Positions 10,336-18,573 of a stretch of 64,000 bases of DNA are shown piece after piece. The translations under genes and the position numbers were made by a program. This DNA comes from an uncultured Caryophanales bacterium. Lineage in GTDB: Bacteria > Bacillota_I > Bacilli_A > RF39 > UBA660. Where the stretch lies: contig CATLHA010000006.1 of the NCBI GenBank assembly GCA_949948745.1, positions 1 through 64,000 of the forward strand. Direction: 5' to 3'. The notes beneath the pieces were generated by a model that saw only the letters and a program-made list of their open reading frames with translations, had not been told where the DNA came from and made no database searches. The first letter of the stretch is position 1; each line of letters begins with the position of its first letter.

Positions 10336-12090
10336 ATGTTTGAAAAGATTATGTTTATAGGAGATCAAGATGTTCAGATAAAGCTAAAGGATACATCAGC
10401 TTTAGAGTCTGATATTATGAATATGCCTTTAATTTTACAAGATAATGAAAAAACGATTTTAGGAGAAGTAAAGGAATTATTAGATGGTTCAGTTAAAGTT
10501 AAATTATTAGGGGAAATAGAAAGTGGAAAGTTTATTGGTGGTGTTCTTAGAAAACCGAGTTTAAATGCCTCTATCCGTGCTTTAACTGTGGATGAACTTT
10601 CTTTAATTGTAGGAAATCCTGGATTCGGATATATGGAGCTTGGAATTAGTCCATTTTATTCTTCCAAAAAGGTTTATGCAGATATCAATGAAATGTTTAG
10701 TACACATACTTGTTACTTTGGAAATACAGGTAGTGGAAAAAGTTGTGGTGTTGCTAGAATTATACAAAATGTATTTTATAATCCTCAATTTGTTCCTTTT
10801 AAATCTAATTTTTTAATTTTTGATTCTTCTGGGGAATATTACACAGCATTTTCTAAAATTAATGAAATAAATCCAAATTATCATTATCGCTTTTTTACAA
10901 CAAATGTGAACAGTTCTCATAGTGGGGAATTACTTAGTATACCGATTTGGCTATTAAGTGTTGAAGATATTGCATTACTATTATCAGCAACGACACATAC
11001 ACAATTATCGATTATTGAAAAAATGATGAAATTAGTAAAAATATTTTCACAATCTGATGCAGAAGCTACAAGATATAAAAATCATTTAATTGCTAATGCA
11101 ATTATGACAATTATGTATTCTAATCAAGGTTCAGCAAGCAAACGTGATGAAATTTTTTCTATCTTTAATACATGTCCTACAAATGAATTTAATTTGAATT
11201 CTACTGTACAGGGTGTTGGTTATACTAGAAAATTGCAAGAATGTTTCTTAATTGATTCTTCTGATCAATTTTCTGAAAGAGTTTTGTTAACTGAGTATGT
11301 AAATAAATTTATTGATCCTGCTCTAAATCAGTATGAGCCTGATAAAACACATTATTTTACTTTAAATGATATGGAAAATGCTTTAAACTTTGCTTTAATT
11401 AGTGAAGGTTGGTTAAGAAATGAAAATGTGTACGCAGATGCTATTACTTTAAAAGTTAAGCTTCATGATTTGGTTATTGGACCTAATGCAAAATTTTTCG
11501 ATTATAAAGAATTTGTTAGATTAGATCAATATTTAAGTAGTTTAATTATTAAGGATAATCAGAAGTTTCAAATTATTAATATCAATTTAGAAGATGTAGA
11601 TGATGCTTTTGCGAAATCTATTGTAAAAATTTTTACACGTTTAATTTTTGAATTTTCTAGAAAAGTTCAAAGAGGTAGTATTCCATTTAATATTATGTTA
11701 GAGGAGGCTCACCGTTATGTTCAAAGAGATCAGGATGATTTCTTATTTGGATATAATATTTTTGATCGTGTTGCAAAAGAGGGTAGAAAATATGGAGTTG
11801 TTATGGCTCTTATTTCTCAAAGACCTGTTGATTTAAGTGAAACAGTAATTTCACAATGTAGCAATTTTGTAATTTTTAAGATGAGTCATCCACGTGATAT
11901 TGAGTATATTACAAAAATGATTCCTAATATTACTGAAGATACGATTGAAAAACAGAAGTCATTACAAGTAGGTAATTGCCTTGCTTTCGGTAGTGCATTT
12001 AAAATACCTATGATTGTAAAACTAGAAATGCCAAATCCTATGCCACAAAGTAGTAGTTGTAATGTGGTTACGAATTGGACAAGTAGATAG
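10336..12090 (+). CDS. HerA-like (DUF87) ATPase, paralog
   Basis: Walker A GNTGSGKS, IMLEEAHRYV, LISQRPVDLSETVISQCSNFVIFKM; ATG at 10336 after aggagg. Confidence 0.85.
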   Translation: MFEKIMFIGDQDVQIKLKDTSALESDIMNMPLILQDNEKTILGEVKELLDGSVKVKLLGEIESGKFIGGVLRKPSLNASIRALTVDELSLIVGNPGFGYMELGISPFYSSKKVYADINEMFSTHTCYFGNTGSGKSCGVARIIQNVFYNPQFVPFKSNFLIFDSSGEYYTAFSKINEINPNYHYRFFTTNVNSSHSGELLSIPIWLLSVEDIALLLSATTHTQLSIIEKMMKLVKIFSQSDAEATRYKNHLIANAIMTIMYSNQGSASKRDEIFSIFNTCPTNEFNLNSTVQGVGYTRKLQECFLIDSSDQFSERVLLTEYVNKFIDPALNQYEPDKTHYFTLNDMENALNFALISEGWLRNENVYADAITLKVKLHDLVIGPNAKFFDYKEFVRLDQYLSSLIIKDNQKFQIININLEDVDDAFAKSIVKIFTRLIFEFSRKVQRGSIPFNIMLEEAHRYVQRDQDDFLFGYNIFDRVAKEGRKYGVVMALISQRPVDLSETVISQCSNFVIFKMSHPRDIEYITKMIPNITEDTIEKQKSLQVGNCLAFGSAFKIPMIVKLEMPNPMPQSSSCNVVTNWTSR

Positions 12091-12102
12091 GAGATGTTTT
12101 TT

Positions 12103-13554
12103 ATGCCTTTCAAATGGTCGATTAATTATTATTTTTCTGCAACTGATATTACAAAGTTTTTGGTTGTTTCATTAGTTTTACTAGTTATTTATATGATGGG
12201 ATTATGCAAAATTTATAAAAAGGCTGGAAAGCCTGCGTGGGGTGTTTTTATTCCATTCTATAATTTTTACTTATTGTTTGATATTCTTTATAAAAAAGGT
12301 TGGAAATTTTTATTGTTATTTGTTCCATTTTACAATGTTTATTTACTAATAAAACTTCCTTTCCGTTTGGCAGGTATGTTTGGTAGAGGTGTACTTTTTG
12401 GATTTGGTTTATTATTTCTTCCTTTTTTGTTTTATCCAATATTAGGATTTGGAAAGTTTGAATACATTTATCATACAGTTCCTGTTGATATGATGAATTC
12501 TATCAATTCAGGCGATTTTAATAATAATGACATAAATCCAAACGAGAAGAAGGATGAATATGTGAATCCTATGTTAGATACTTTGTTAAAAACGTCACAT
12601 ACAAAAGAGGAAATTAGTACTGTAAATTCAGAAATAACTCCAGTGGATGATGAGAAAAAGGAATCTGCGATACAGACTTCTTTTATGACTATTTCAGGTG
12701 TAGATGAGGAGGAAGATGTTCCAGTAAAAAATACTCCTCAAATGGTGGGAGGAAATCCTATTAATTCTGAACTTTCTAATGCGGTTAATTTTGTAGAATT
12801 TCTTCCTAATTCGAGTGATAAAGAAAATCAATTTAAAACAAATGACTTATTAGCTGTAGCGACTAATGTTCCAGTTATGGAAAACGTACAACCAGTAGGT
12901 GTTTCTATGCCAGAAGTAGTACCAACGGTTGAAGCAACACCACAAAACTTCAGTACAAATGTAATTCAAACACCAGTATCTGTGGAAAACGTACAACCAG
13001 TAAGCGTTTCTACTCAAGAAGTAGTACCAACAGTTGAAGCAACACCACAAAACTTCAGTGCAAATGTAGTTCAAACACCGGTATCTGTGGAAAACGTACA
13101 ACCAGTAAGTGTTTCTACGCCAGAAGTAGTACCAACGGTTGAAGCAACGCCACAAAACTTCAGTGCAAATGTAGTTCAAACACCAGTATCTGTGGAAAAC
13201 GTACAACCAGTAGGCGTTTCTACGCCAGAAGTAGGATTCAATTCAGCTTCTGTACCTGTCCAAAGTATAAATCCAGTAAACATTGTTGGATTAGAACAGA
13301 CAACCTCTTCTTTTACTGGTGTAAATGAATCTTCTCAACAATTTGATTTTGCGATTCCTGTTCTACCGCCTATGGTAGACACCATTCCCAATTCAAATAC
13401 TATGAATCAAGAATTTCCTTCTTCTACTGAAAATTTTGTTACCGATTCTTCTATGCAAACTGGAGTATCTAATCTTGGAACTTCTACACCTATTGATATT
13501 CCTAGTTTAAATTCTATGAATTCTACACCAATAGATAATGTTAATAATCAATAA
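12103..13554 (+). CDS. Multi-pass membrane protein (DUF5684-like N-terminus) with long repetitive C-terminal region
   Basis: Hydrophobic N-terminus (AGKPAWGVFIPFYNFYLLFDI...), then low-complexity 35-aa repeats. Confidence 0.7.
   Translation: MPFKWSINYYFSATDITKFLVVSLVLLVIYMMGLCKIYKKAGKPAWGVFIPFYNFYLLFDILYKKGWKFLLLFVPFYNVYLLIKLPFRLAGMFGRGVLFGFGLLFLPFLFYPILGFGKFEYIYHTVPVDMMNSINSGDFNNNDINPNEKKDEYVNPMLDTLLKTSHTKEEISTVNSEITPVDDEKKESAIQTSFMTISGVDEEEDVPVKNTPQMVGGNPINSELSNAVNFVEFLPNSSDKENQFKTNDLLAVATNVPVMENVQPVGVSMPEVVPTVEATPQNFSTNVIQTPVSVENVQPVSVSTQEVVPTVEATPQNFSANVVQTPVSVENVQPVSVSTPEVVPTVEATPQNFSANVVQTPVSVENVQPVGVSTPEVGFNSASVPVQSINPVNIVGLEQTTSSFTGVNESSQQFDFAIPVLPPMVDTIPNSNTMNQEFPSSTENFVTDSSMQTGVSNLGTSTPIDIPSLNSMNSTPIDNVNNQ
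12880..13233 (+). repeat. Tandem 105-bp (35-aa) repeat, about 3.4 copies
   Basis: 'gaaaacgtacaaccagta' recurs at 12880, 12985, 13090 and 13195, exactly 105 nt apart; unit VENVQPV(S/G)VST(P/Q)EVVPTVEATPQNFSANVVQTPVS. Confidence 0.95.
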
Positions 13555-13560
13555 ATACAT

Positions 13561-13595
13561 ATATAGTATGAGAATTTTTCTTATACTATTTTTCT
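13561..13595 (+). terminator. Rho-independent terminator
   Basis: atagtatgagaa/ttcttatactat stem followed by T-rich run. Confidence 0.7.
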
Positions 13596-13666
13596 TTTCT
13601 AACTAAAAATGTTTTCTTCTATTTCGTATTTATAGTATAATGTTAAATATACAAGGAGGGACTAAG

Positions 13667-14974
13667 ATGTTTGAATCACTAGGAGATCGATTGCAAAATG
13701 CAATGCATAAGATTAAGGGTTATGGAAAAATTACAGAAGATAATATTAGTGAAATGATGAGAGAAATTCGTCTTGCTTTATTGGAGGCGGATGTTAATTA
13801 TAAAGTTGTAAAGGAATTTACAAATACGGTTAAGGAAAAGGCTCTTGGAGAAGAAGTGCAAAAGAGTATTAAACCAGGAGACTTATTTGTAAAAATTGTA
13901 AAGGATGAGCTTACTGAACTACTTGGTGGAGAAAGTGTGCCATTAAATACGAATGGTAATCCAGCAATATTAATGTTGGTTGGGCTACAAGGTTCAGGAA
14001 AAACAACAACGATTGGAAAATTATCTAACTTTTTAAGAAAAAAACATGCCAAAAAGCCATTACTTGTTGCTTGCGATGTTTATCGTCCAGCAGCGATTGA
14101 TCAGTTGAAACAAATTGGAAAGCAATTAGGTATTGAAGTTTATGAAGAGGGTAAAAAAGATCCAGTAGAAATTTCAAAAAATGCATGTTTATATGCAAAA
14201 GAAAATCATTTTGATTATGTTTTGATTGATACAGCTGGTCGTCTTCATATTGATGAAGAATTGATGGAAGAATTGCAAAATATTAATAAAGAAGTTCATC
14301 CACAAGAAGTGCTATTAGTAATCGATTCTATGATGGGGCAAGATGCAATTAATGTTATTGAAGGATTTAATGATGCTTTGCAATTGACAGGTGTAATATT
14401 AACTAAACTTGATGGAGATACTAGGGGTGGAGTTGCCTTGTCAGTTCGTCATTTAACACATGTCCCTATTAAATTTGTTGGTGTTAGTGAAAAATTAGAT
14501 GGCCTAGATCAATTTGATCCAGAACGCATGGCAGGACGTATTCTTGGTATGGGTGATATTATTTCTTTGGTTGAAAAAGCGACTGAGACGATTGATGAAA
14601 AAGAAGCTATGAATGCTGCTAAGAAGATGCAATCTGGTAAATTTGATTTGGATGATTTTTTAAAACAAATGAAGCAAATTAAAAAGTTAGGTCCTTTAGA
14701 GAATTTGTTAAAATTATTGCCTGGTGCTAAAAAAATGAATTTAGATCAAGTGAAAATAGATCCTAAACAAATGGCACATGTGGAGGCTATTGTATTATCT
14801 ATGACGCCAAAAGAAAGAAAGAATCCAGAAATTATTAAAGCTAGTCGTAAAACTAGAATTGCTAAAGGATGTGGACTTTCTGTTCAAGAGGTAAATAAAT
14901 TATTATCTCAATTTGATCAGATGAAAAAAATGATGAAGCAAATGATGAATGGGAATATGAAATTACCATTTTAA
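13667..14974 (+). CDS. ffh: Signal recognition particle protein Ffh/SRP54
   Basis: GLQGSGKTTTIGKL, DVYRPAAIDQLK, DTAGRLH, TKLDGDTRGG, Met-rich C-terminus; ATG after aaggaggg. Confidence 0.97.
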   Translation: MFESLGDRLQNAMHKIKGYGKITEDNISEMMREIRLALLEADVNYKVVKEFTNTVKEKALGEEVQKSIKPGDLFVKIVKDELTELLGGESVPLNTNGNPAILMLVGLQGSGKTTTIGKLSNFLRKKHAKKPLLVACDVYRPAAIDQLKQIGKQLGIEVYEEGKKDPVEISKNACLYAKENHFDYVLIDTAGRLHIDEELMEELQNINKEVHPQEVLLVIDSMMGQDAINVIEGFNDALQLTGVILTKLDGDTRGGVALSVRHLTHVPIKFVGVSEKLDGLDQFDPERMAGRILGMGDIISLVEKATETIDEKEAMNAAKKMQSGKFDLDDFLKQMKQIKKLGPLENLLKLLPGAKKMNLDQVKIDPKQMAHVEAIVLSMTPKERKNPEIIKASRKTRIAKGCGLSVQEVNKLLSQFDQMKKMMKQMMNGNMKLPF

Positions 14975-15063
14975 AAAAAATAAAAAAATTTCATTTTTCT
15001 GGGCGAATGCACCGGTTCATATTTTTCTTCCTGAATATTATAAAGTAGATAGGAGGAAAAAAT

Positions 15064-15396
15064 ATGTTTAGAAATTCTTGTTATGATAGGCAAAATCAAA
15101 TGAATAATGAATTTAATGCAGAAAATATGAACGTTGATATTGATGTTGAAATGAACAATAATAACATGATGGGTAATATGGCTTCACCTGCTACTACACA
15201 AGGACCTGTTATGGAACCAATGAGAGAACGTCAAGTACACCGTACAATTATGCATGATGTTCAACACGTTTGCCCAATTCGTACTAGAGTAATTAATCAC
15301 CATGTATTCCGTCATACATATCGTCCAGCATATTCTTGTTGTGAAGAAAATGTATGTAGCGAAATTCAATGTGGTTCTTGCTGTAATTTTAGATAA
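15064..15396 (+). CDS. CotD-like spore coat family protein
   Basis: HRTIMHDVQHVCPIRTRVINHHVFRHTYRPAYSCC resembles the His/Cys-rich CotD core; N/M-rich N-terminus. Confidence 0.6.
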   Translation: MFRNSCYDRQNQMNNEFNAENMNVDIDVEMNNNNMMGNMASPATTQGPVMEPMRERQVHRTIMHDVQHVCPIRTRVINHHVFRHTYRPAYSCCEENVCSEIQCGSCCNFR

Positions 15397-15418
15397 AAGT
15401 CGAAAGACTTTTTTCTTT
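15392..15418 (+). terminator. Rho-independent terminator
   Basis: aaaagtc-gaaa-gacttttttc. Confidence 0.8.
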
Positions 15419-15484
15419 TTGATTAAAGTGGTGTTAATTTTATTTTCTCTATGATAAAATAATTTTACATTTTGAAGGTTTTTT

Positions 15485-16255
15485 ATGAAGATTATTAAAG
15501 TGGACAACGAAAATAATGAGTCAAAGTATGAAGTTTATAACATGTTTTTGGATGATAAAAAAATAAAAATATATAGAGAAGAGCAAGCAAGAAGAATAAA
15601 ATTTTATAGATTAAGTATTACATCTCAACAAGAATTAACAGATTTTGTAAAGTTAATTAATTCTTTCCAAAAGGGGAAAACGATTTTTGAAACTGTCGAA
15701 TTACCAGTCGGTGTAGCAAGAGTAATCTGTGGGGATGAATTTAATCCTTATCCTTTTTCCTCTTCTACTATTGAGTTATCGCCATATAGTGATGAAAAGC
15801 CCAATCCTTTGACAGAATCTATTATAAAAGGATATGATTAGCAAGAAAAATTTTTAGAACGATTTATAGATTATGGTTTAAAAGATTATATTTTTGAACC
15901 AAGTCAAAGATGGGATATTAGTTCTTATATTTTTTTAAATCCTTATGTAGAGTGTGGTACTTTTGGAACTTATGGTTATTTAGATAATGTGGTTTCATTG
16001 CCATATGAAATTATGGCATTACATCTATTGGAATGTTTAGAGGAGGGAAAACCATTTGATGAATCTATATGGTATTATACAGATTATGTTTAACCTGATA
16101 GTCAAAAACTTCTTTTTGATAATTTTCAGTTTTCTAAAGATAGAGTCATATCTAGTGAGGAAATGGAAAAATTCATAAAAGATGGATTAGTAGAGGAAAA
16201 ATCTTTGATAAAGAGGATTTCTTTAAGTAGTATAGTTATGCCATATCTAAAGTAA
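15485..16255 (+). pseudogene. Hypothetical protein gene interrupted by two in-frame stops (TAG 15839-15841, TAA 16091-16093)
   Basis: One frame remains coding-like through both stops: ...IIKGYD*QEKFLERFIDYGLKDYIFEPSQRW...ESIWYYTDYV*PDSQKLLFDNFQF...MPYLK*. Confidence 0.7.
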
Positions 16256-16458
16256 TATAATTAATATTTTAGTAAAATAATAGATTATTAGTAATTTAAA
16301 TTTTAGGTTTTAAAAATCATATTTTTTTCATAAAAATGATATTTAAATTGTAAAATTTTTGATTCTTGTGTAAATTTGTAAACTTTTGTATAATTTCGCG
16401 TAAATTTCTTGTATTATTTCTTATTTGTTTTTATTATTAAGATAGGGAAGGTGATACA

Positions 16459-16659
16459 GTGATTTATCCATCAATCGATAAAATTTTAAACGTTATTGAT
16501 TCAAAGTATGAATTGGTTCATATTATTAGTAAACGTAGTAAACAAATGACTGCAACGAAGCATTACCAAATGCCTGAATATAAGTATGTTTCGAAGAAAA
16601 ATTTGGGGAGAGCTTTAGAGGAAATTTCTGAAGATTTAATTACTGTAAAAAAGGATTGA
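16459..16659 (+). CDS. rpoZ: DNA-directed RNA polymerase omega subunit
   Basis: MIYPSIDKILNVIDSKYELVHIISKRSKQM...KNLGRALEEISEDLI. Confidence 0.85.
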   Translation: MIYPSIDKILNVIDSKYELVHIISKRSKQMTATKHYQMPEYKYVSKKNLGRALEEISEDLITVKKD

Positions 16660-16764
16660 CATTCAATTCTTTTTTTTGTGTAAAATTTAAAAATTCTCTT
16701 ATAATGTGTAACAAATACACATATAATATAATTGTAAAGAAAATATTATTATATGGAGGTTTTT

Positions 16765-17331
16765 ATGGAGTGGAAGAATAGTTTAGAGTATAATGATTTG
16801 ATTCCCATGGCTTTAGCGCATGGGTTTATTACTGATATATCTGAAATTCATTATATTGACAATTTAAAACTTTATCAGAGTTTGGGTAATATGTCTGGCA
16901 GTTTTTTTCTATACAGTTCACCAAATGCTATTTTGAATAGGTATTTTAATGTTGGAGCATTAGAATTTGGTTTGAATCAGCTTTGTTATTTACGACAAGG
17001 ATTAAGAGAAGAAATGGATCATTATGTTAAAAGACATAGTCAATATTTTAATCATGGTTATCGTGTTTTTGATGAGGATAGTGGTCCACTTTATCTGGTT
17101 TCTTTTCCTGATAATTGCTCTAATAATTGTCAATATTTGTTAGATGTGATTCATGAATTAGCAAGTAAAATGAGATGGAATAGGCCGAGTGATTTTTTAG
17201 ATATTAGTGGAATTTATTCTTTATGTCAATATGATAAAATTTATTATGATGAAGAACAAATGGCAATTGTCTTAAAATCGCCTACGAAGACAAAAATATA
17301 TCAACAGAAAAAGATGCCAGAAAAAAGTTAA
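16765..17331 (+). CDS. Hypothetical protein
   Basis: Intact ORF with SD (tatggaggtttttatg). Confidence 0.6.
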   Translation: MEWKNSLEYNDLIPMALAHGFITDISEIHYIDNLKLYQSLGNMSGSFFLYSSPNAILNRYFNVGALEFGLNQLCYLRQGLREEMDHYVKRHSQYFNHGYRVFDEDSGPLYLVSFPDNCSNNCQYLLDVIHELASKMRWNRPSDFLDISGIYSLCQYDKIYYDEEQMAIVLKSPTKTKIYQQKKMPEKS

Positions 17332-17340
17332 GATTGACTT

Positions 17341-17377
17341 GAGTAAAGAAGAAAATCTTTTTTACTCTTTTTTTAAT
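17341..17377 (+). terminator. Rho-independent terminator
   Basis: gagtaaa...tttactc stem followed by T-run. Confidence 0.6.
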
Positions 17378-17441
17378 TTCTTTTGCCGAACAAATGTACA
17401 CTGTTGTATAATATAATTAGTAAAGAGTATGGAGGATAAGT

Positions 17442-18191
17442 ATGAAAATTATAAAGTATCAAAAGAAAAAACAAGGAAAATATTTAATTAAGCTTGAAGA
17501 TGGAACGGAAATAGAAACTTATGAAGATATTATTTTAAAGTATAATCTTTTAATAAAAAAGAGAATAACATCTGATTTACTTCAATCTATTGAAGAAGAA
17601 AATGTTATTTATGAGATTTATTTTGATGCTTTAAAATATTTGAAAATTCGTATGAGGAGTACACAGCAATTAAAGAAATATCTTTTGAAAAAGGGATATT
17701 CTAATGATTTTGTTTATTCTACAATATCTCGTTTAAAAGAACAAGGATATTTAAATGATGAAGTTTATGGTCGTGCTTTGGTTCATGATGCGATTTTCCT
17801 TGGTACTAATGGTCCATTGAAACTAAAGGAAGAACTTAGTAATTTAGATGTAACATCAGAACAGGTCAATCAGATTATGCTAGAGTACACAGAAGAAATT
17901 GAACTTTCTAAGATTGAAAAATTAATTTTAAAACAGGTTCGTTCTAATCACTCTAAAAGTAATTATTTATTAAAACAAAAAATTAAAAATTACTTAACTT
18001 CACTTGGATATCATTCCTATTTAATTGATCAAGGACTGCTGGGTATGAAACAGGATGAGTCAAAGAATGAAGAAATCTATCAAAAAGAATATCAAAAATT
18101 ATATAGGAAATTAAGTCGCAAATATGATGGGAAAGAATTAGAGTATCAAATTAAACAAAGATTATATAGACAAGGATTTCCTATTAATTAA
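17442..18191 (+). CDS. recX: Recombination regulator RecX
   Basis: ALKYLKIRMRSTQQLKKYLLKKGYSNDFVYSTISRLKEQGYLNDEVYGRALVHD. Confidence 0.85.
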   Translation: MKIIKYQKKKQGKYLIKLEDGTEIETYEDIILKYNLLIKKRITSDLLQSIEEENVIYEIYFDALKYLKIRMRSTQQLKKYLLKKGYSNDFVYSTISRLKEQGYLNDEVYGRALVHDAIFLGTNGPLKLKEELSNLDVTSEQVNQIMLEYTEEIELSKIEKLILKQVRSNHSKSNYLLKQKIKNYLTSLGYHSYLIDQGLLGMKQDESKNEEIYQKEYQKLYRKLSRKYDGKELEYQIKQRLYRQGFPIN

Positions 18192-18502
18192 TGTTAGATC
18201 AAACAAAACTTTTTCAATTGCTTAGTGCAAAAAAAATTGATACAGTTAGTAAACTAGCTTCTTTGCTAGGTGTAAATTATTATGCACTTAGGAATCAATT
18301 GAATAGTGGAAATTTACGTTTAGATTTGGCAGTGAAAATATCTAATTTTTTGGATGTTCCTGTCAATTCTTTTTGTTCCTATCATAGCTTTAGATATATA
18401 AAATGTGTTTCTCGTGGAAAAAAAGATGTCTTTTTTGATGTTTCTGACCTTCAGACAATTTCCTACATCATGTTTTGTATTTTATCTCAAGAAGAACTTT
18501 AA
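18191..18502 (+). CDS. Small helix-turn-helix (XRE-like) protein
   Basis: SAKKIDTVSKLASLLGVNYYALRNQLNSGNLRLDLAVKISNFLDVPV; stop/start overlap with recX. Confidence 0.65.
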   Translation: MLDQTKLFQLLSAKKIDTVSKLASLLGVNYYALRNQLNSGNLRLDLAVKISNFLDVPVNSFCSYHSFRYIKCVSRGKKDVFFDVSDLQTISYIMFCILSQEEL

Positions 18503-18573
18503 GAAAATTTGTCAATTTCGTTGGAGTATATAGTTTATTATAGTATAATTGTTATAGGAAGTAGGTAGAAATA

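Noticed and set aside
12850-13206. 118-aa minus-strand ORF with repeated 'MYVFHRYWCLNYICTEVLW' units
   Set aside because: Antisense shadow of the 105-bp tandem repeat in the plus-strand gene; no SD and implausible composition.
12880-13233. CRISPR-like array
   Set aside because: Repeats are contiguous in-frame coding repeats with no unique spacers.
15485-16255. Alternative genetic code or stop-codon recoding to explain the interrupted frame
   Set aside because: TAG, TAA and TGA each terminate other recognisable genes here (e.g. gatA TAG, ligA TGA), and both TAG and TAA would need recoding.
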